DNA of 64,000 nucleotides, taken from NCBI RefSeq assembly GCF_032598785.1, contig NZ_CP102984.1, one strand, 5' to 3'. The translations under genes were made by a program, and so were the position numbers. The notes beneath the pieces were generated by a model. The model was not told the DNA's origin. It did not search any database and saw only the letters and a program-made list of their open reading frames with translations. Origin of the DNA: Terrisporobacter petrolearius. Its GTDB lineage: Bacteria; Bacillota; Clostridia; Peptostreptococcales; Peptostreptococcaceae. Below, one piece after another: positions 8,198 through 17,248 of this stretch; position 1 is the stretch's first letter; each line of letters opens with the position of its first letter.

Positions 8198-9139
8198 CTA
8201 CTTAAGTTTTGATACTATAGCTGACCATTCACCAAGTTTTACTATATCAACTATCTCAAATCCATTTTTTTCTAAAGACTCTACAACTTCATCTATTTTA
8301 GCATGAATTATTCCTGATGATATAAACACTCCATCTGCACTTAAGAATTTACTTACATCATTTGCTAATATTTTTATTATATCTGCTATTATATTAGCAA
8401 CAATTACATCTGCTTTTCCTTCTACTACTTCAAATAAGCTACCATGTTTTACAACAACTTTGTCTGATACATTATTTAGTTCACAGTTTTCTTTAGAAAC
8501 TTTCACTGCTACTTCATCCAGGTCTCCTGCAACAACTTCTTTCGCTCCAAGTTTAGCTGCAGCTATTGCAAGTATTCCACTACCACATCCTATATCAAAT
8601 ACTCTTTTACTTTCATCAACGTATTTTTCTAATTCTCTAATACACATTGAAGTTGTTTCATGTGTTCCCGTACCAAAAGCCATTCCTGGATCTAGCTCTA
8701 TTATTAAGTCACCCTCTTGCTTATCATAATCTTCCCAAGTAGGTTTCACTACAATTTTTTGCCCAATCTTTGTTGGCTTATAATACTTTTTCCACTCATT
8801 TGCCCAATCTGATTCATTAACATCACTTAAAGAGACAGTTCCTTCACCTATGTCTAAGCCGTAAGATGGTAATAGTGATATTTTAGCTTTTATAGTTTCA
8901 ACAAGTTCTAATACATTTCTTTCTTCAGGTATATATGTTTTTATTAATACTCCATCTTGATTGCTTTTATTAAATACTTCTTCTTCTACATAATCCCAAT
9001 CCAATTCATTTTTCTTTTGGAATAGGAAGTCTTTAGGGTCTTCAATCATTACCCCTCCACATCTTTCTTCTAATAATATATTACTTATAGCTTCAACAGC
9101 TTCTGTCGTTGTTTTCACTGTTACTTCTGTCCAATTCAT
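8198..9139 (-). CDS. prmA: Ribosomal protein L11 methyltransferase PrmA
   Basis: 313 residues from the ATG at 9137-9139 (MNWTEVTVKT), which has AAGAAGG 7 nt upstream. A TTG six codons earlier lies upstream of that site and is less likely. The C-terminal class I methyltransferase domain shows VFDIGCGSGILAIAAAKLGA and NIIADII. PrmA trimethylates ribosomal protein uL11. It follows dnaJ, but a hairpin terminator intervenes, and a candidate extended -10 promoter suggests partly independent expression. Confidence 0.95.
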   Translation of the reverse strand: MNWTEVTVKTTTEAVEAISNILLEERCGGVMIEDPKDFLFQKKNELDWDYVEEEVFNKSNQDGVLIKTYIPEERNVLELVETIKAKISLLPSYGLDIGEGTVSLSDVNESDWANEWKKYYKPTKIGQKIVVKPTWEDYDKQEGDLIIELDPGMAFGTGTHETTSMCIRELEKYVDESKRVFDIGCGSGILAIAAAKLGAKEVVAGDLDEVAVKVSKENCELNNVSDKVVVKHGSLFEVVEGKADVIVANIIADIIKILANDVSKFLSADGVFISSGIIHAKIDEVVESLEKNGFEIVDIVKLGEWSAIVSKLK

Positions 9140-9183
9140 ATGTAAACCTTCTTTCAATAATTTAATACTTTTTCATGAATTTT

Positions 9184-9192
9184 ATTATATCA
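9184..9192 (-). promoter_or_regulatory. Possible extended -10 promoter for prmA-rsmE-mtaB
   Basis: On the minus strand the sequence TGATATAAT (9184-9192) is a TG-extended -10 element about 45 nt before the prmA start. No good -35 box precedes it. Its position just after the dnaJ terminator makes an independent start plausible. Confidence 0.45.
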
Positions 9193-9245
9193 TAATTATT
9201 CTCTTTTATAATATTGTTTTATACATATAATAGTCATAATCATAT

Positions 9246-9286
9246 AAAAAATCCCTCCAATATGATTATAATTGGAAGGATTTTTT
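9246..9286 (-). terminator. Terminator after dnaJ
   Basis: A 12-bp stem with one mismatch (AATCCTTCCAAT against ATTGGAGGGATT on the minus strand, 9-nt loop) is followed by a T run. It starts 9 nt past the dnaJ stop. It probably ends most heat-shock transcripts before prmA, with some read-through. Confidence 0.8.
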
Positions 9287-9294
9287 ATATATTT

Positions 9295-10455
9295 TTACTT
9301 CTTTTTTAAATTTTTAAAGAAGCCATCTATTTTATCACTTAAACTTTTTTGCCTTTCATGCACCTCTTCGCCACACTCTTTAGCAAATTGTCTTACTAGT
9401 TCTTTTTGTTTGTCATTAAGTTTTTTAGGTATCTCAACGGTTACTTTAACATATTGATCTCCTCTAACGTTAGATCTTAGTTTTGGTATACCCTTACCTC
9501 TTAATCTAAATACTGTTCCTGTCTGAGTTCCTTCTGGAACTTGATATTGTACTTTTCCATCTAATGTAGGTACTTGTATTTCATCTCCAAGAGTAGCTTG
9601 CGCAAATGTTATAGGCATTTCTAAATAAACATCATAGCCTTCTCTTGTGAATAATTGATGAACATTTACACTTACTTCAATGTATAAGTCTCCTCTTGGT
9701 CCACCTCTAGTTCCAAGTTCACCTTGACCAGAAAGTTTAATCATTTGACCTTCATCTATACCTGCTGGTATGTCAACTTCTATAGTCTTAGTTTTTCTTA
9801 TACTTCCTTTTCCATGACATTTGCTACATGGAGAATCGATAACTTCTCCTTCACCATTACATGTAGAACATGTTCTTGTGCTTGCTATATTACCAAAAGG
9901 AGTTCTTTGAACTGATTGTACTTGACCGCTACCATTACAAGTAGGACAAGTTTTCTTTGAAGTTCCTGGTTTTGCACCACTTCCATGACATTCATCACAT
10001 TCTTCACTTCTATTAATTTTAACTTGAACTTTCTTACCAAAAGCAGCTTCTTCGAAAGATATATTTATTCTTTGTTTTATATCCGCCCCACGTTCAGGAC
10101 CTCGTCTTCTTGATCTTCCACCACCAAAACCTCCACCAAACATATCGCCAAATATGTCTCCAAATATATCATCAAATCCACCAAATCCTTGGCCACCGAA
10201 ACCTCCAGCACCACCAAATCCTTGGCCATTTACACCTTCATGACCAAATTGATCATAATTACTTCTCTTAGTTTCATCTGATAATACTTCATAAGCTTCA
10301 TTTATTTCTTTAAATTTTTCTTCCGCTTCTTTGTCACCTGGGTTTTTATCTGGGTGATATTTCATTGCTAATTTTCTATAAGCCTTCTTTATCTCCGTTG
10401 CATCCGCACTTTTGCCCACGCCTAAGACATCATAGTAGTCTCTTTTAGTACTCAA
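9295..10455 (-). CDS. dnaJ: Chaperone protein DnaJ (Hsp40)
   Basis: 386 residues with all domains. The J domain has HPD (KYHPDKNPGD), followed by a Gly/Phe-rich linker at about 75-115. Four zinc-binding CxxCxGxG repeats follow (CDECHGSG, CPTCNGSG, CSTCNGEG, CSKCHGKG), then the two substrate-binding C-terminal domains. It stimulates the DnaK ATPase. The start is TTG (10453-10455) with AAGGTGGTG upstream. It is the last of the four core heat-shock genes and is separated from dnaK by a perfect hairpin. Confidence 0.97.
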   Translation of the reverse strand: MSTKRDYYDVLGVGKSADATEIKKAYRKLAMKYHPDKNPGDKEAEEKFKEINEAYEVLSDETKRSNYDQFGHEGVNGQGFGGAGGFGGQGFGGFDDIFGDIFGDMFGGGFGGGRSRRRGPERGADIKQRINISFEEAAFGKKVQVKINRSEECDECHGSGAKPGTSKKTCPTCNGSGQVQSVQRTPFGNIASTRTCSTCNGEGEVIDSPCSKCHGKGSIRKTKTIEVDIPAGIDEGQMIKLSGQGELGTRGGPRGDLYIEVSVNVHQLFTREGYDVYLEMPITFAQATLGDEIQVPTLDGKVQYQVPEGTQTGTVFRLRGKGIPKLRSNVRGDQYVKVTVEIPKKLNDKQKELVRQFAKECGEEVHERQKSLSDKIDGFFKNLKKK

Positions 10456-10484
10456 GTTTTGTCACCACCTTTATATTACAAAAC

Positions 10485-10517
10485 AATAGCTTGTAGAATA
10501 TTAAACTACAAGCTATT
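10485..10517 (-). terminator. Perfect 12-bp hairpin between dnaK and dnaJ
   Basis: AATAGCTTGTAG and CTACAAGCTATT flank a 9-nt loop. On the minus strand the downstream sequence is only weakly T-rich (GTTTTGT). It could be a leaky terminator or an mRNA processing or stability element that sets dnaJ lower than dnaK. No gene lies in this gap. Confidence 0.6.
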
Positions 10518-10587
10518 ATTAATTGTTTTAAACAGATTAATATCCTTAATTTATTATACACAATCTGTATGTTTTTGCAATTAAATC

Positions 10588-12417
10588 TTATACTTCTTTA
10601 AAGTCTGCATCTACTACATCATCATTTGATTGATTTTCTTGTGCTTGCTCTCCACCTTGAGCTCCTTGTTCAGCTTGAGCTTGTTGATACATTTGCTCAG
10701 AAACTTTGTGGAATTTGTTCATTACTTCATCTATTGCAGCTTTTATTTCTTCAGCTGTAGAAGCTTCTTTATCTTTTACTTCTTTTAATGAAGCAATAGC
10801 AGTTTCTATTGCAGATTTATCATCAGCATTTACCTTATCACCAAGTTCATTTAAAGTTTTTTCTGTTTGATATATAGTTGAATCAGCTTGGTTAAGAGCT
10901 TCTATTTTGTCTTTTTTAGCCTTATCAGCTTCAGCATTCATTTCAGCTTCTTTAACTTTCTTTTCTATTTCGTCTTCACTTAAATTAGTTCCTGAAGTTA
11001 TAGTAACCTTTTGTTCTTTTCCAGTTCCTAAGTCTTTAGCAGTGACGTGAACTATACCGTTAGCATCTATATCAAAAGTAACTTCTATTTGAGGTATTCC
11101 TCTTGGTGCTGGTGGTATTTCAGATAATTGGAATCTACCTAAAGTAGTATTGTCGTAAGACATACTTCTTTCACCTTGAAGAACATGTATGTCAACAGCA
11201 GTTTGGTTATCTGCAGCAGTTGAGAATACTTGTGATTTTTTAGTTGGTATAGTAGTATTTCTTTCTATTATTTTTGTCATTACATTACCCATAGTTTCTA
11301 TTCCTAGAGATAATGGAGTTACGTCTAATAATAATAAGTCGTTAACTTCACCAGTTAATACACCAGCTTGTATAGCAGCACCTGCAGCAACACATTCGTC
11401 TGGGTTTATACCTTTGTGAGGTTCTTTTCCTATAAATTTCTTAACAGCATCTTGAACTGCTGGTATTCTTGTAGATCCACCTACTAATAATACATCGTCT
11501 ATTTCTGATACAGAAAGTCCAGCATCAGATAAAGCTCTCTTAGTTGGTTCCATAGTTTTTTCGACTAAACCATGAGTTAATTCATCAAACTTAGATCTAG
11601 ATAAATCCACATTCATATGCTTTGGTCCACTTGCAGTAGCTGTTATGAATGGTAAGTTTATGTTTGTTGTCATTGTTGAAGATAATTCTTTTTTAGCTTT
11701 TTCAGCAGCTTCTTTTAATCTTTGAAGAGCCATGCCGTCTTGTCTCAAGTCAACACCTTCAGCTTTTTTGAATTCTTCAGCTAAATAATCTATTACAACT
11801 TTATCAAAGTCATCTCCACCTAATCTGTTGTTACCAGCAGTAGCTAAAACTTCAAAAGTACCATCACCTATTTCAAGTATAGATACGTCAAAAGTTCCTC
11901 CACCTAAGTCAAATACTAATATTTTCTTGTCTTGATCTAATTTGTCCATACCGTATGCAAGAGCTGCTGCAGTTGGCTCGTTTATTATTCTTTTAACTTC
12001 TAACCCTGCTATTCTACCAGCATCTTTAGTTGCTTGTCTTTGAGCATCTGTAAAGTAAGCTGGAACTGTTATAACAGCTTCTTTAACTGGTTGACCTAAG
12101 TAACTTTCAGCATCAGCTTTTAGTTTTTGAAGTGTTATAGCTGATATTTCTTGTGGTGTATATGATTTTCCTTCTATATTAACTTTGTAATCTGTACCCA
12201 TATGAGTTTTTATAGATATTACTGTGTTATCAGCATTTGTTACTGCTTGTCTTTTTGCAGGCTCCCCTACTATTCTTTCTCCGTCTTTTGTAAAAGCAAC
12301 TACAGATGGAGTAGTTCTCATACCTTCATTATTTGCTATTATTTGTGGTTCTCCATTTTCTAAAACAGCAACACATGAGTTTGTTGTTCCTAAATCTATT
12401 CCTATTACTTTTGACAT
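10588..12417 (-). CDS. dnaK: Chaperone protein DnaK (Hsp70)
   Basis: 609 residues, normal for Gram-positive DnaK. The ATPase domain starts with MSKVIGIDLGTTNSCVAV and carries the phosphate-2 loop VFDLGGGTFDVSI and the adenosine motif LLVGGSTRIPAVQ. The substrate-binding domain begins at about residue 365, after the linker DLLLLDVTPLSLG. The tail is Gln/Ala-rich and ends in DVVDADFKEV, close to the usual acidic EEVD-like ending. It works with GrpE and DnaJ. It lies 57 nt after grpE. Confidence 0.98.
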   Translation of the reverse strand: MSKVIGIDLGTTNSCVAVLENGEPQIIANNEGMRTTPSVVAFTKDGERIVGEPAKRQAVTNADNTVISIKTHMGTDYKVNIEGKSYTPQEISAITLQKLKADAESYLGQPVKEAVITVPAYFTDAQRQATKDAGRIAGLEVKRIINEPTAAALAYGMDKLDQDKKILVFDLGGGTFDVSILEIGDGTFEVLATAGNNRLGGDDFDKVVIDYLAEEFKKAEGVDLRQDGMALQRLKEAAEKAKKELSSTMTTNINLPFITATASGPKHMNVDLSRSKFDELTHGLVEKTMEPTKRALSDAGLSVSEIDDVLLVGGSTRIPAVQDAVKKFIGKEPHKGINPDECVAAGAAIQAGVLTGEVNDLLLLDVTPLSLGIETMGNVMTKIIERNTTIPTKKSQVFSTAADNQTAVDIHVLQGERSMSYDNTTLGRFQLSEIPPAPRGIPQIEVTFDIDANGIVHVTAKDLGTGKEQKVTITSGTNLSEDEIEKKVKEAEMNAEADKAKKDKIEALNQADSTIYQTEKTLNELGDKVNADDKSAIETAIASLKEVKDKEASTAEEIKAAIDEVMNKFHKVSEQMYQQAQAEQGAQGGEQAQENQSNDDVVDADFKEV

Positions 12418-12474
12418 AATTCATTTCCTCCTTAATTCTTCATCTATTTAAATTTTAATAATTTGTTATTTTAA

Positions 12475-13071
12475 TTAACAAGAAACTTTAACCATTGTAG
12501 GTCTTATTACTTTCGTGTTTAACTTATAGCCTTTTTGTAGTACCATTACCACTTTGTTTGGTTCTACTCCTTCTACACTTTCTTGCATTACAGCTAAATG
12601 TAAATTTGGGTCAAAATCTTCATCGAGTGCTTTGATTTCTTCAACCTCAAATTTTTCTAAACAGTCTATTAACTGTTTATGTACAAGCTCAATACCTTTG
12701 TACATATCATCTTCTTTATCTGTACAAGCATCCATAGCTCTTTCCATACTGTCAATAACAGGTATTAACTCTGTAATTATTTTTTCATTGGCAAATATAC
12801 CCACAGTTTGTTTTTCTTCTTGAGTTCTTCTCATATAATTAGAGTACTCAGCTTGAAGTCTTATATATTTGTCCTCTTTTTCTTCTATTTGTTTTTCAAG
12901 TTCCTCTATTGTGTCATTTATTCTTTTTTCTTCTAACTTAGAGTTTATATCTGTTACATTCTCTTCACACGTAGCTTCTTCTACATTTCCTTCAGATGTT
13001 TGCCTTACTTCCTCTTCATTAGAAGTGCAATTTTCTTGTATTTTTTCATCCTGATTCATGTTTTTTTCCAA
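12475..13071 (-). CDS. grpE: Nucleotide exchange factor GrpE
   Basis: 198 residues. The first 60 or so are acidic and disordered, followed by a long coiled coil (about 60-110) and the GrpE head with the conserved region LHLAVMQESVEGVEPNKVVMVLQKGYKL. It exchanges ADP for ATP on DnaK. The start is TTG at 13069-13071, supported by GAGGGGTG upstream; the ATG four codons later has no ribosome-binding site. It lies 17 nt after hrcA. Confidence 0.95.
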   Translation of the reverse strand: MEKNMNQDEKIQENCTSNEEEVRQTSEGNVEEATCEENVTDINSKLEEKRINDTIEELEKQIEEKEDKYIRLQAEYSNYMRRTQEEKQTVGIFANEKIITELIPVIDSMERAMDACTDKEDDMYKGIELVHKQLIDCLEKFEVEEIKALDEDFDPNLHLAVMQESVEGVEPNKVVMVLQKGYKLNTKVIRPTMVKVSC

Positions 13072-13088
13072 GATCTACACCCCTCAGC

Positions 13089-14120
13089 TTAAAATTTATT
13101 TGATTTATTATTTAATAATATATTCATATAATTTATTATAGAATATATTCTAGAATAATCCATTCTTGTTGGTCCTATGAAACTTATACGCCCAATCAAA
13201 TCTTTATCTACTTTATAGGTAGCTGTCACAACGCTACATTCTTGAGCTTGTTCACAATCATTATCGCTACCAATAATAATTGTAGCATTCTCCTTTAATA
13301 TACCCTTTGATTTAACTATTTTGGCAATTGTTTCTTTTGTTCCTAACATGTCTAAAAATGACCTGGCCTTTAGAACGTCGTTAAATTCTGGATAATTAAA
13401 AATATTAGTAGCTCCATTTAAAGTCATTGAAAGCTCTTCCTCAGTAGGATTTGTATTTAACATATTAAGTAATTGGTCTATTATAGATGAATATTCGCCT
13501 ATTTCATATTTTATATATGCTATTAATCTATCATCTATTTCTGTTATAGTTTTGCCAGAAAGCTTTCTAGTTAAATTATCAGAAATTAAATTCAACTTAG
13601 CTTGATCTAAATCAATTTTAGCACTTAAGCTGGATTTTTTTATATCGCCTTTTTCTGTAACTACTATTAATAAAATCTCACCTTCATGCATTCTAACCAA
13701 TTGAATATGTTTAATTTCACTTAAAGTAGCCAAATGTTTTGTCATTGCAACTGTAGTATAGTTAGTAAGTTGAGATAACATCTTTGATGTTTCATGTATT
13801 AAGTCTTGAATATGATTCATGTTACCATCTACACATCTTTCAATTACCTCTTTATCACTATCACTAAGTTCTATAGTATTCATAAGAGAATTTACATATA
13901 GCTTATATCCCTTTTCTGTAGGAACTCTTCCTGCAGATGTATAAGGTTGAACTAAGTATCCTAGTTCTTCTAAGTCTGACATTTCATTTCTAATAGTTGC
14001 TGCGCTAACTCCAAGGTTATATTTTTTTGATATTGTTCTAGACCCTACAGCTTCAGCTGTTTCTATATAATCTTTAACTATTGCTTTGAGGATATTCATT
14101 TTTCTTTCATTCAATTCCAT
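13089..14120 (-). CDS. hrcA: Heat-inducible transcription repressor HrcA
   Basis: 343 residues from the ATG at 14118-14120 (MELNERKMNILKAIVKDYIE), with GGAGG 9 nt upstream; a TTG two codons earlier is too close to that site. The N-terminus is a winged helix-turn-helix (SAATIRNEMSDLEELGYL), followed by a GAF-like domain. HrcA binds CIRCE, and a perfect CIRCE lies 22 nt before the start, so the operon is autoregulated. In Bacillus HrcA activity depends on GroEL; that is family knowledge, not visible here. Confidence 0.96.
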   Translation of the reverse strand: MELNERKMNILKAIVKDYIETAEAVGSRTISKKYNLGVSAATIRNEMSDLEELGYLVQPYTSAGRVPTEKGYKLYVNSLMNTIELSDSDKEVIERCVDGNMNHIQDLIHETSKMLSQLTNYTTVAMTKHLATLSEIKHIQLVRMHEGEILLIVVTEKGDIKKSSLSAKIDLDQAKLNLISDNLTRKLSGKTITEIDDRLIAYIKYEIGEYSSIIDQLLNMLNTNPTEEELSMTLNGATNIFNYPEFNDVLKARSFLDMLGTKETIAKIVKSKGILKENATIIIGSDNDCEQAQECSVVTATYKVDKDLIGRISFIGPTRMDYSRIYSIINYMNILLNNKSNKF

Positions 14121-14141
14121 TTTCAAATACCTCCTTCGCTG

Positions 14142-14168
14142 TTAGCACTCACTAAATCCGAGTGCTAA
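14142..14168 (-). promoter_or_regulatory. CIRCE operator (HrcA binding site)
   Basis: Perfect consensus inverted repeat TTAGCACTC-N9-GAGTGCTAA. It lies between the promoter and the hrcA ribosome-binding site, so bound HrcA would block transcription of hrcA-grpE-dnaK-dnaJ. Confidence 0.98.
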
Positions 14169-14181
14169 AAAGATTATATAT

Positions 14182-14212
14182 ATTATATACCATGTTATTT
14201 TTTTATTGTCAA
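14182..14212 (-). promoter_or_regulatory. Sigma-A promoter of the hrcA heat-shock operon
   Basis: On the minus strand TTGACA (14207-14212) is followed after 17 nt by TATATA (14184-14189), or after 19 nt by TATAAT (14182-14187). It is directly upstream of CIRCE, the standard layout for an HrcA-controlled promoter. Confidence 0.85.
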
Positions 14213-14235
14213 TAGGTTTCAAATAATTTGTTTTC

Positions 14236-15366
14236 TTATTTTATAAATTCTACAAAAACACTGTTAGATATTTCTCTGCCTTTTTGGGTTAATATCATAC
14301 CTTTATCACTAATTTCAATTAATTTCATTTTATTTAACTTGTTAATTTCTTTTTCATAAACTTCTTCAAAGTCAATATTATATTTTTCATAAAAATCCAT
14401 AAATTTTATACCTTCATTCATTCTTAAACCTAAAAATATACTTTCCTCTACCTTATCTTTAATACTTAATTTTTCTTCCCATTCTATAGGTTTCCTACCA
14501 GTATTAATTGTATTTTCATATTTTTTTAGTTCACACAAATTATTATATCTTGTCTCATTTAAATATCCCGATGCTGATGCACCTAATCCAATGTAATTTT
14601 CACACTTCCAATATAAAATATTATGCTTACATTCAAATTCTTCTTTTGCATAATTTGATATTTCATATTGATTGTATCCATATGATTTTAAATATTTTAT
14701 AGTATATTCATACATTTCAATATCCGTTTCTTCATCTAATAGTTCAAATTCTTTTCTTTCATACATCTTAAATAATTCTGTATCCTCTTCTAGTATTAAA
14801 GAATATGCAGAAATATGAGTAGGGTTTAGTTTTACAATTTTCTCTAAGGACTCTATCCAATCTTTTTTGCTTTGATTTGGAAGGGCGTACATAAGATCAA
14901 TATTTATATTCTCAAATCCAACTTTTTTAGCTTGGTAGTAATTCTCTTCAAATTCTTCATATGTATGTATTCTTCCTATATATTCTAAGTGCTTGTTTTG
15001 CACCGCTTGCAGGCCAATACTTAATCTATTAACGCCACATTCTTTCATTGTTTTTAATTTATTTAAAGTTAATGTACCAGGATTACATTCCATGGTTATT
15101 TCTGCGTTATTTTTTATATTAAAATTATTTTTAATATTATCAAATAAGAACTTAATCTCATCTTGATTTAATATACTAGGTGTTCCACCTCCAATAAATA
15201 TGGTATCAATTTCTTTGCCTCTTGCTTCTTCTTTATAAAATTTCATTTCTTTTTGTAATGCATTCAAATATTTTCTTTTTTCATCCAAGTTTAATTTATA
15301 GGAATTAAAATCACAATATTTACACTTTGATATACAAAAAGGAATATGTATGTATAAACCTAACAT
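14236..15366 (-). CDS. hemW: Radical SAM heme chaperone HemW (HemN-like)
   Basis: 376 residues. The radical-SAM cluster is C11-x3-C15-x2-C18 followed by DF, the HemW pattern; true HemN has a fourth cysteine right after. FIGGGTPSIL and the C-terminal HemN domain (YEISNYAKEEFECKHNILYW) are present. HemW proteins bind heme and insert it into target enzymes and are often misnamed coproporphyrinogen oxidase. It sits immediately upstream of hrcA, as in Bacillus, but hrcA has its own promoter. Confidence 0.92.
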   Translation of the reverse strand: MLGLYIHIPFCISKCKYCDFNSYKLNLDEKRKYLNALQKEMKFYKEEARGKEIDTIFIGGGTPSILNQDEIKFLFDNIKNNFNIKNNAEITMECNPGTLTLNKLKTMKECGVNRLSIGLQAVQNKHLEYIGRIHTYEEFEENYYQAKKVGFENINIDLMYALPNQSKKDWIESLEKIVKLNPTHISAYSLILEEDTELFKMYERKEFELLDEETDIEMYEYTIKYLKSYGYNQYEISNYAKEEFECKHNILYWKCENYIGLGASASGYLNETRYNNLCELKKYENTINTGRKPIEWEEKLSIKDKVEESIFLGLRMNEGIKFMDFYEKYNIDFEEVYEKEINKLNKMKLIEISDKGMILTQKGREISNSVFVEFIK

Positions 15367-15455
15367 ATGTTTTCTCCTTAAATAATTTTTCTAGTTACTA
15401 TATTATTACCCACTCATATATTTCATTATTTTATATTTTGTTATTTATGTACACA

Positions 15456-15500
15456 AAAATATCCTACATGGCAGATTCTAATCTCTATCATATAGGATAT
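15456..15500 (-). terminator. Probable terminator after ggt
   Basis: ATATCCTA and TAGGATAT pair around a 26-nt interior that can itself fold. On the minus strand this is followed by TTTTTG. It lies 13 nt past the ggt stop and separates the pgs operon from hemW. Confidence 0.55.
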
Positions 15501-15512
15501 ATACATTTAAAT

Positions 15513-17126
15513 TTATTTATTGCTTATAGATACTCTTCCTGGTCTTCTTATATCAGAAGCTCCAATATATTTACCATTTTCTATTCCTGCAGCTTGAACA
15601 GATCCGAAATATAATTTATCTGTAGATTTAATTATAGGATATTTAGTAGTGCTAATATCTATGATAGATTCATTGCTTTCATTATCTTCTGCTAATATTG
15701 TTCCTTTTGAATAGAAAGTAACCCTATTTTTATTTATTGATTCTTGTAAGTCTTTTTCAAAATATAACTTATCAACTAAAATAGGCGCTAAGACCTTAAC
15801 TATTCTATTTCCTCCAGGAGTTCCAATAGCTAACGTAAAGTCATCACCTTTCTTAACTATAGTAGGAGACGTAAATGTTCTAGGTTTTTTTCCTGGTGCA
15901 TATTTATTAATGCCACTCTTGCCAAAGTTACTCATTGTTCCATTTAGATAAAATCCATCCACTAATGTTTCTGATCCAAAGAAATGACCTAGTGTATTAG
16001 TAGATGAAACTACCATACCATTTTTATCTACGATAGAAAAATGTGTTGTACTTTCAGATTCTTCATCATCTTGATATTTTACATTTCTCATATTAATCAG
16101 TGATTTTATATTTTCTTCCGAAGTCATTGTTTTATAATCAATATTTGCAAAATCAGGGTCACCAATTTTTTTAACTCTTTCATATGTTGATAAGTCAGTA
16201 GCTGTATTAAGAGCATCTAAATAATTATTAGCATCTTTTAAATCTTTATCTTTACCAAGTTGTTCAATTATTTCCATAGTTTGAATTAAAGTTGCCCCTG
16301 AGAAAGGTGCTGGTGCAGAAACTACATTGTATCCATTAAACTCTCCAGAAACAGGTTCTACAACATCTACTTTATAGCTTTTCATATCATCGGCAGTTAA
16401 AACTGATTTTTTAGATATATTAGTTGCCATAACATCTTCATAAAAACCTTTAGCACCATTAGACTTAATATATTCTAATGTTTCTGCTAAGTCTTGCTGA
16501 ACTAGATTCTCACCTTTTTTTATTAATTGTCCATTATTCACATATGCACTATTGTTCATAAGTGTTGCTGAATATACATTTATAACTTTTTCTAACTCTT
16601 CATCAACTTTAAAGCCATTTTTAGCTAGATTTATTGATGGCTGAATTAAGTCTTTAAATTCCATACTTCCGTAATCTTTAAATACTTTTTCCATACCAGC
16701 TACAAATCCAGGTACTCCAACATTACTTTTTTTAGTACTCTGAGACAAAGGCGCTATATCTTTATAATCATAGAATTTATATTCGTCAGCAGATGGATTG
16801 TATATAAGCATACCTCCGCCTCCGCCAATTCCAGATCCATAGGGTTCTACAACTCCCAAAGCATAGGCAACTGCAACTGCAGCATCTACTGCATTTCCGC
16901 CTTTTGCTAGAATTTCTTCTCCCACTTGTGTTGCCAATTCATTAGATGTACTTATACTATAAGAATATTTAGAGTTAATTTTAGATAAACTATTATTGTT
17001 TAACACATTCTTTTTAATATAGAAACCACCAACTATAGATATTATTAATATAGCTAATACTTTTAAAGTTTTCATTCTTTTCTTTTTAGTTTTCATCTTT
17101 TTATTTTTACTATACTTCTTACTCAT
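15513..17126 (-). CDS. Membrane-anchored gamma-glutamyltransferase (Ggt/CapD family)
   Basis: 537 residues of the N-terminal-nucleophile gamma-glutamyltranspeptidase family. A basic N-terminus and one membrane segment at about 20-36 (LKVLAILIISIVGGFYI) put the enzyme outside the cell. The autocleavage site and nucleophile are T360 in STTHFSIVDKNG; GSGIGGGGGMLIYNP and the oxyanion loop GTPGG are present. It follows pgsB-pgsC-pgsA. In Bacillus anthracis the equivalent CapD cuts poly-gamma-glutamate and links it to peptidoglycan; in other bacilli Ggt degrades it. Which applies here cannot be told from sequence. Start is ATG with AAGGAAG. Confidence 0.88.
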   Translation of the reverse strand: MSKKYSKNKKMKTKKKRMKTLKVLAILIISIVGGFYIKKNVLNNNSLSKINSKYSYSISTSNELATQVGEEILAKGGNAVDAAVAVAYALGVVEPYGSGIGGGGGMLIYNPSADEYKFYDYKDIAPLSQSTKKSNVGVPGFVAGMEKVFKDYGSMEFKDLIQPSINLAKNGFKVDEELEKVINVYSATLMNNSAYVNNGQLIKKGENLVQQDLAETLEYIKSNGAKGFYEDVMATNISKKSVLTADDMKSYKVDVVEPVSGEFNGYNVVSAPAPFSGATLIQTMEIIEQLGKDKDLKDANNYLDALNTATDLSTYERVKKIGDPDFANIDYKTMTSEENIKSLINMRNVKYQDDEESESTTHFSIVDKNGMVVSSTNTLGHFFGSETLVDGFYLNGTMSNFGKSGINKYAPGKKPRTFTSPTIVKKGDDFTLAIGTPGGNRIVKVLAPILVDKLYFEKDLQESINKNRVTFYSKGTILAEDNESNESIIDISTTKYPIIKSTDKLYFGSVQAAGIENGKYIGASDIRRPGRVSISNK

Positions 17127-17248
17127 ACATAACTTCCTTTTTCATATGATTTTTTCCCCGTTAACTTAAATTTACTTATGCTCGATATTGCTAGTATCCG
17201 TAATGTATTTATGTTTAAATGGTATATATATAGTAGTTCTTATTGAGA

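Noticed and set aside
14236..15366. Naming this gene hemN (oxygen-independent coproporphyrinogen III oxidase)
   Set aside because: The cluster is CxxxCxxC followed by Asp-Phe and lacks HemN's fourth cysteine, and the position upstream of hrcA is that of hemW.
15327..15614. 95-residue plus-strand ORF spanning the hemW-ggt gap
   Set aside because: It overlaps two minus-strand gene ends and a terminator hairpin, lacks a ribosome-binding site, and has a random-looking Tyr/Ser/Ile-rich composition.
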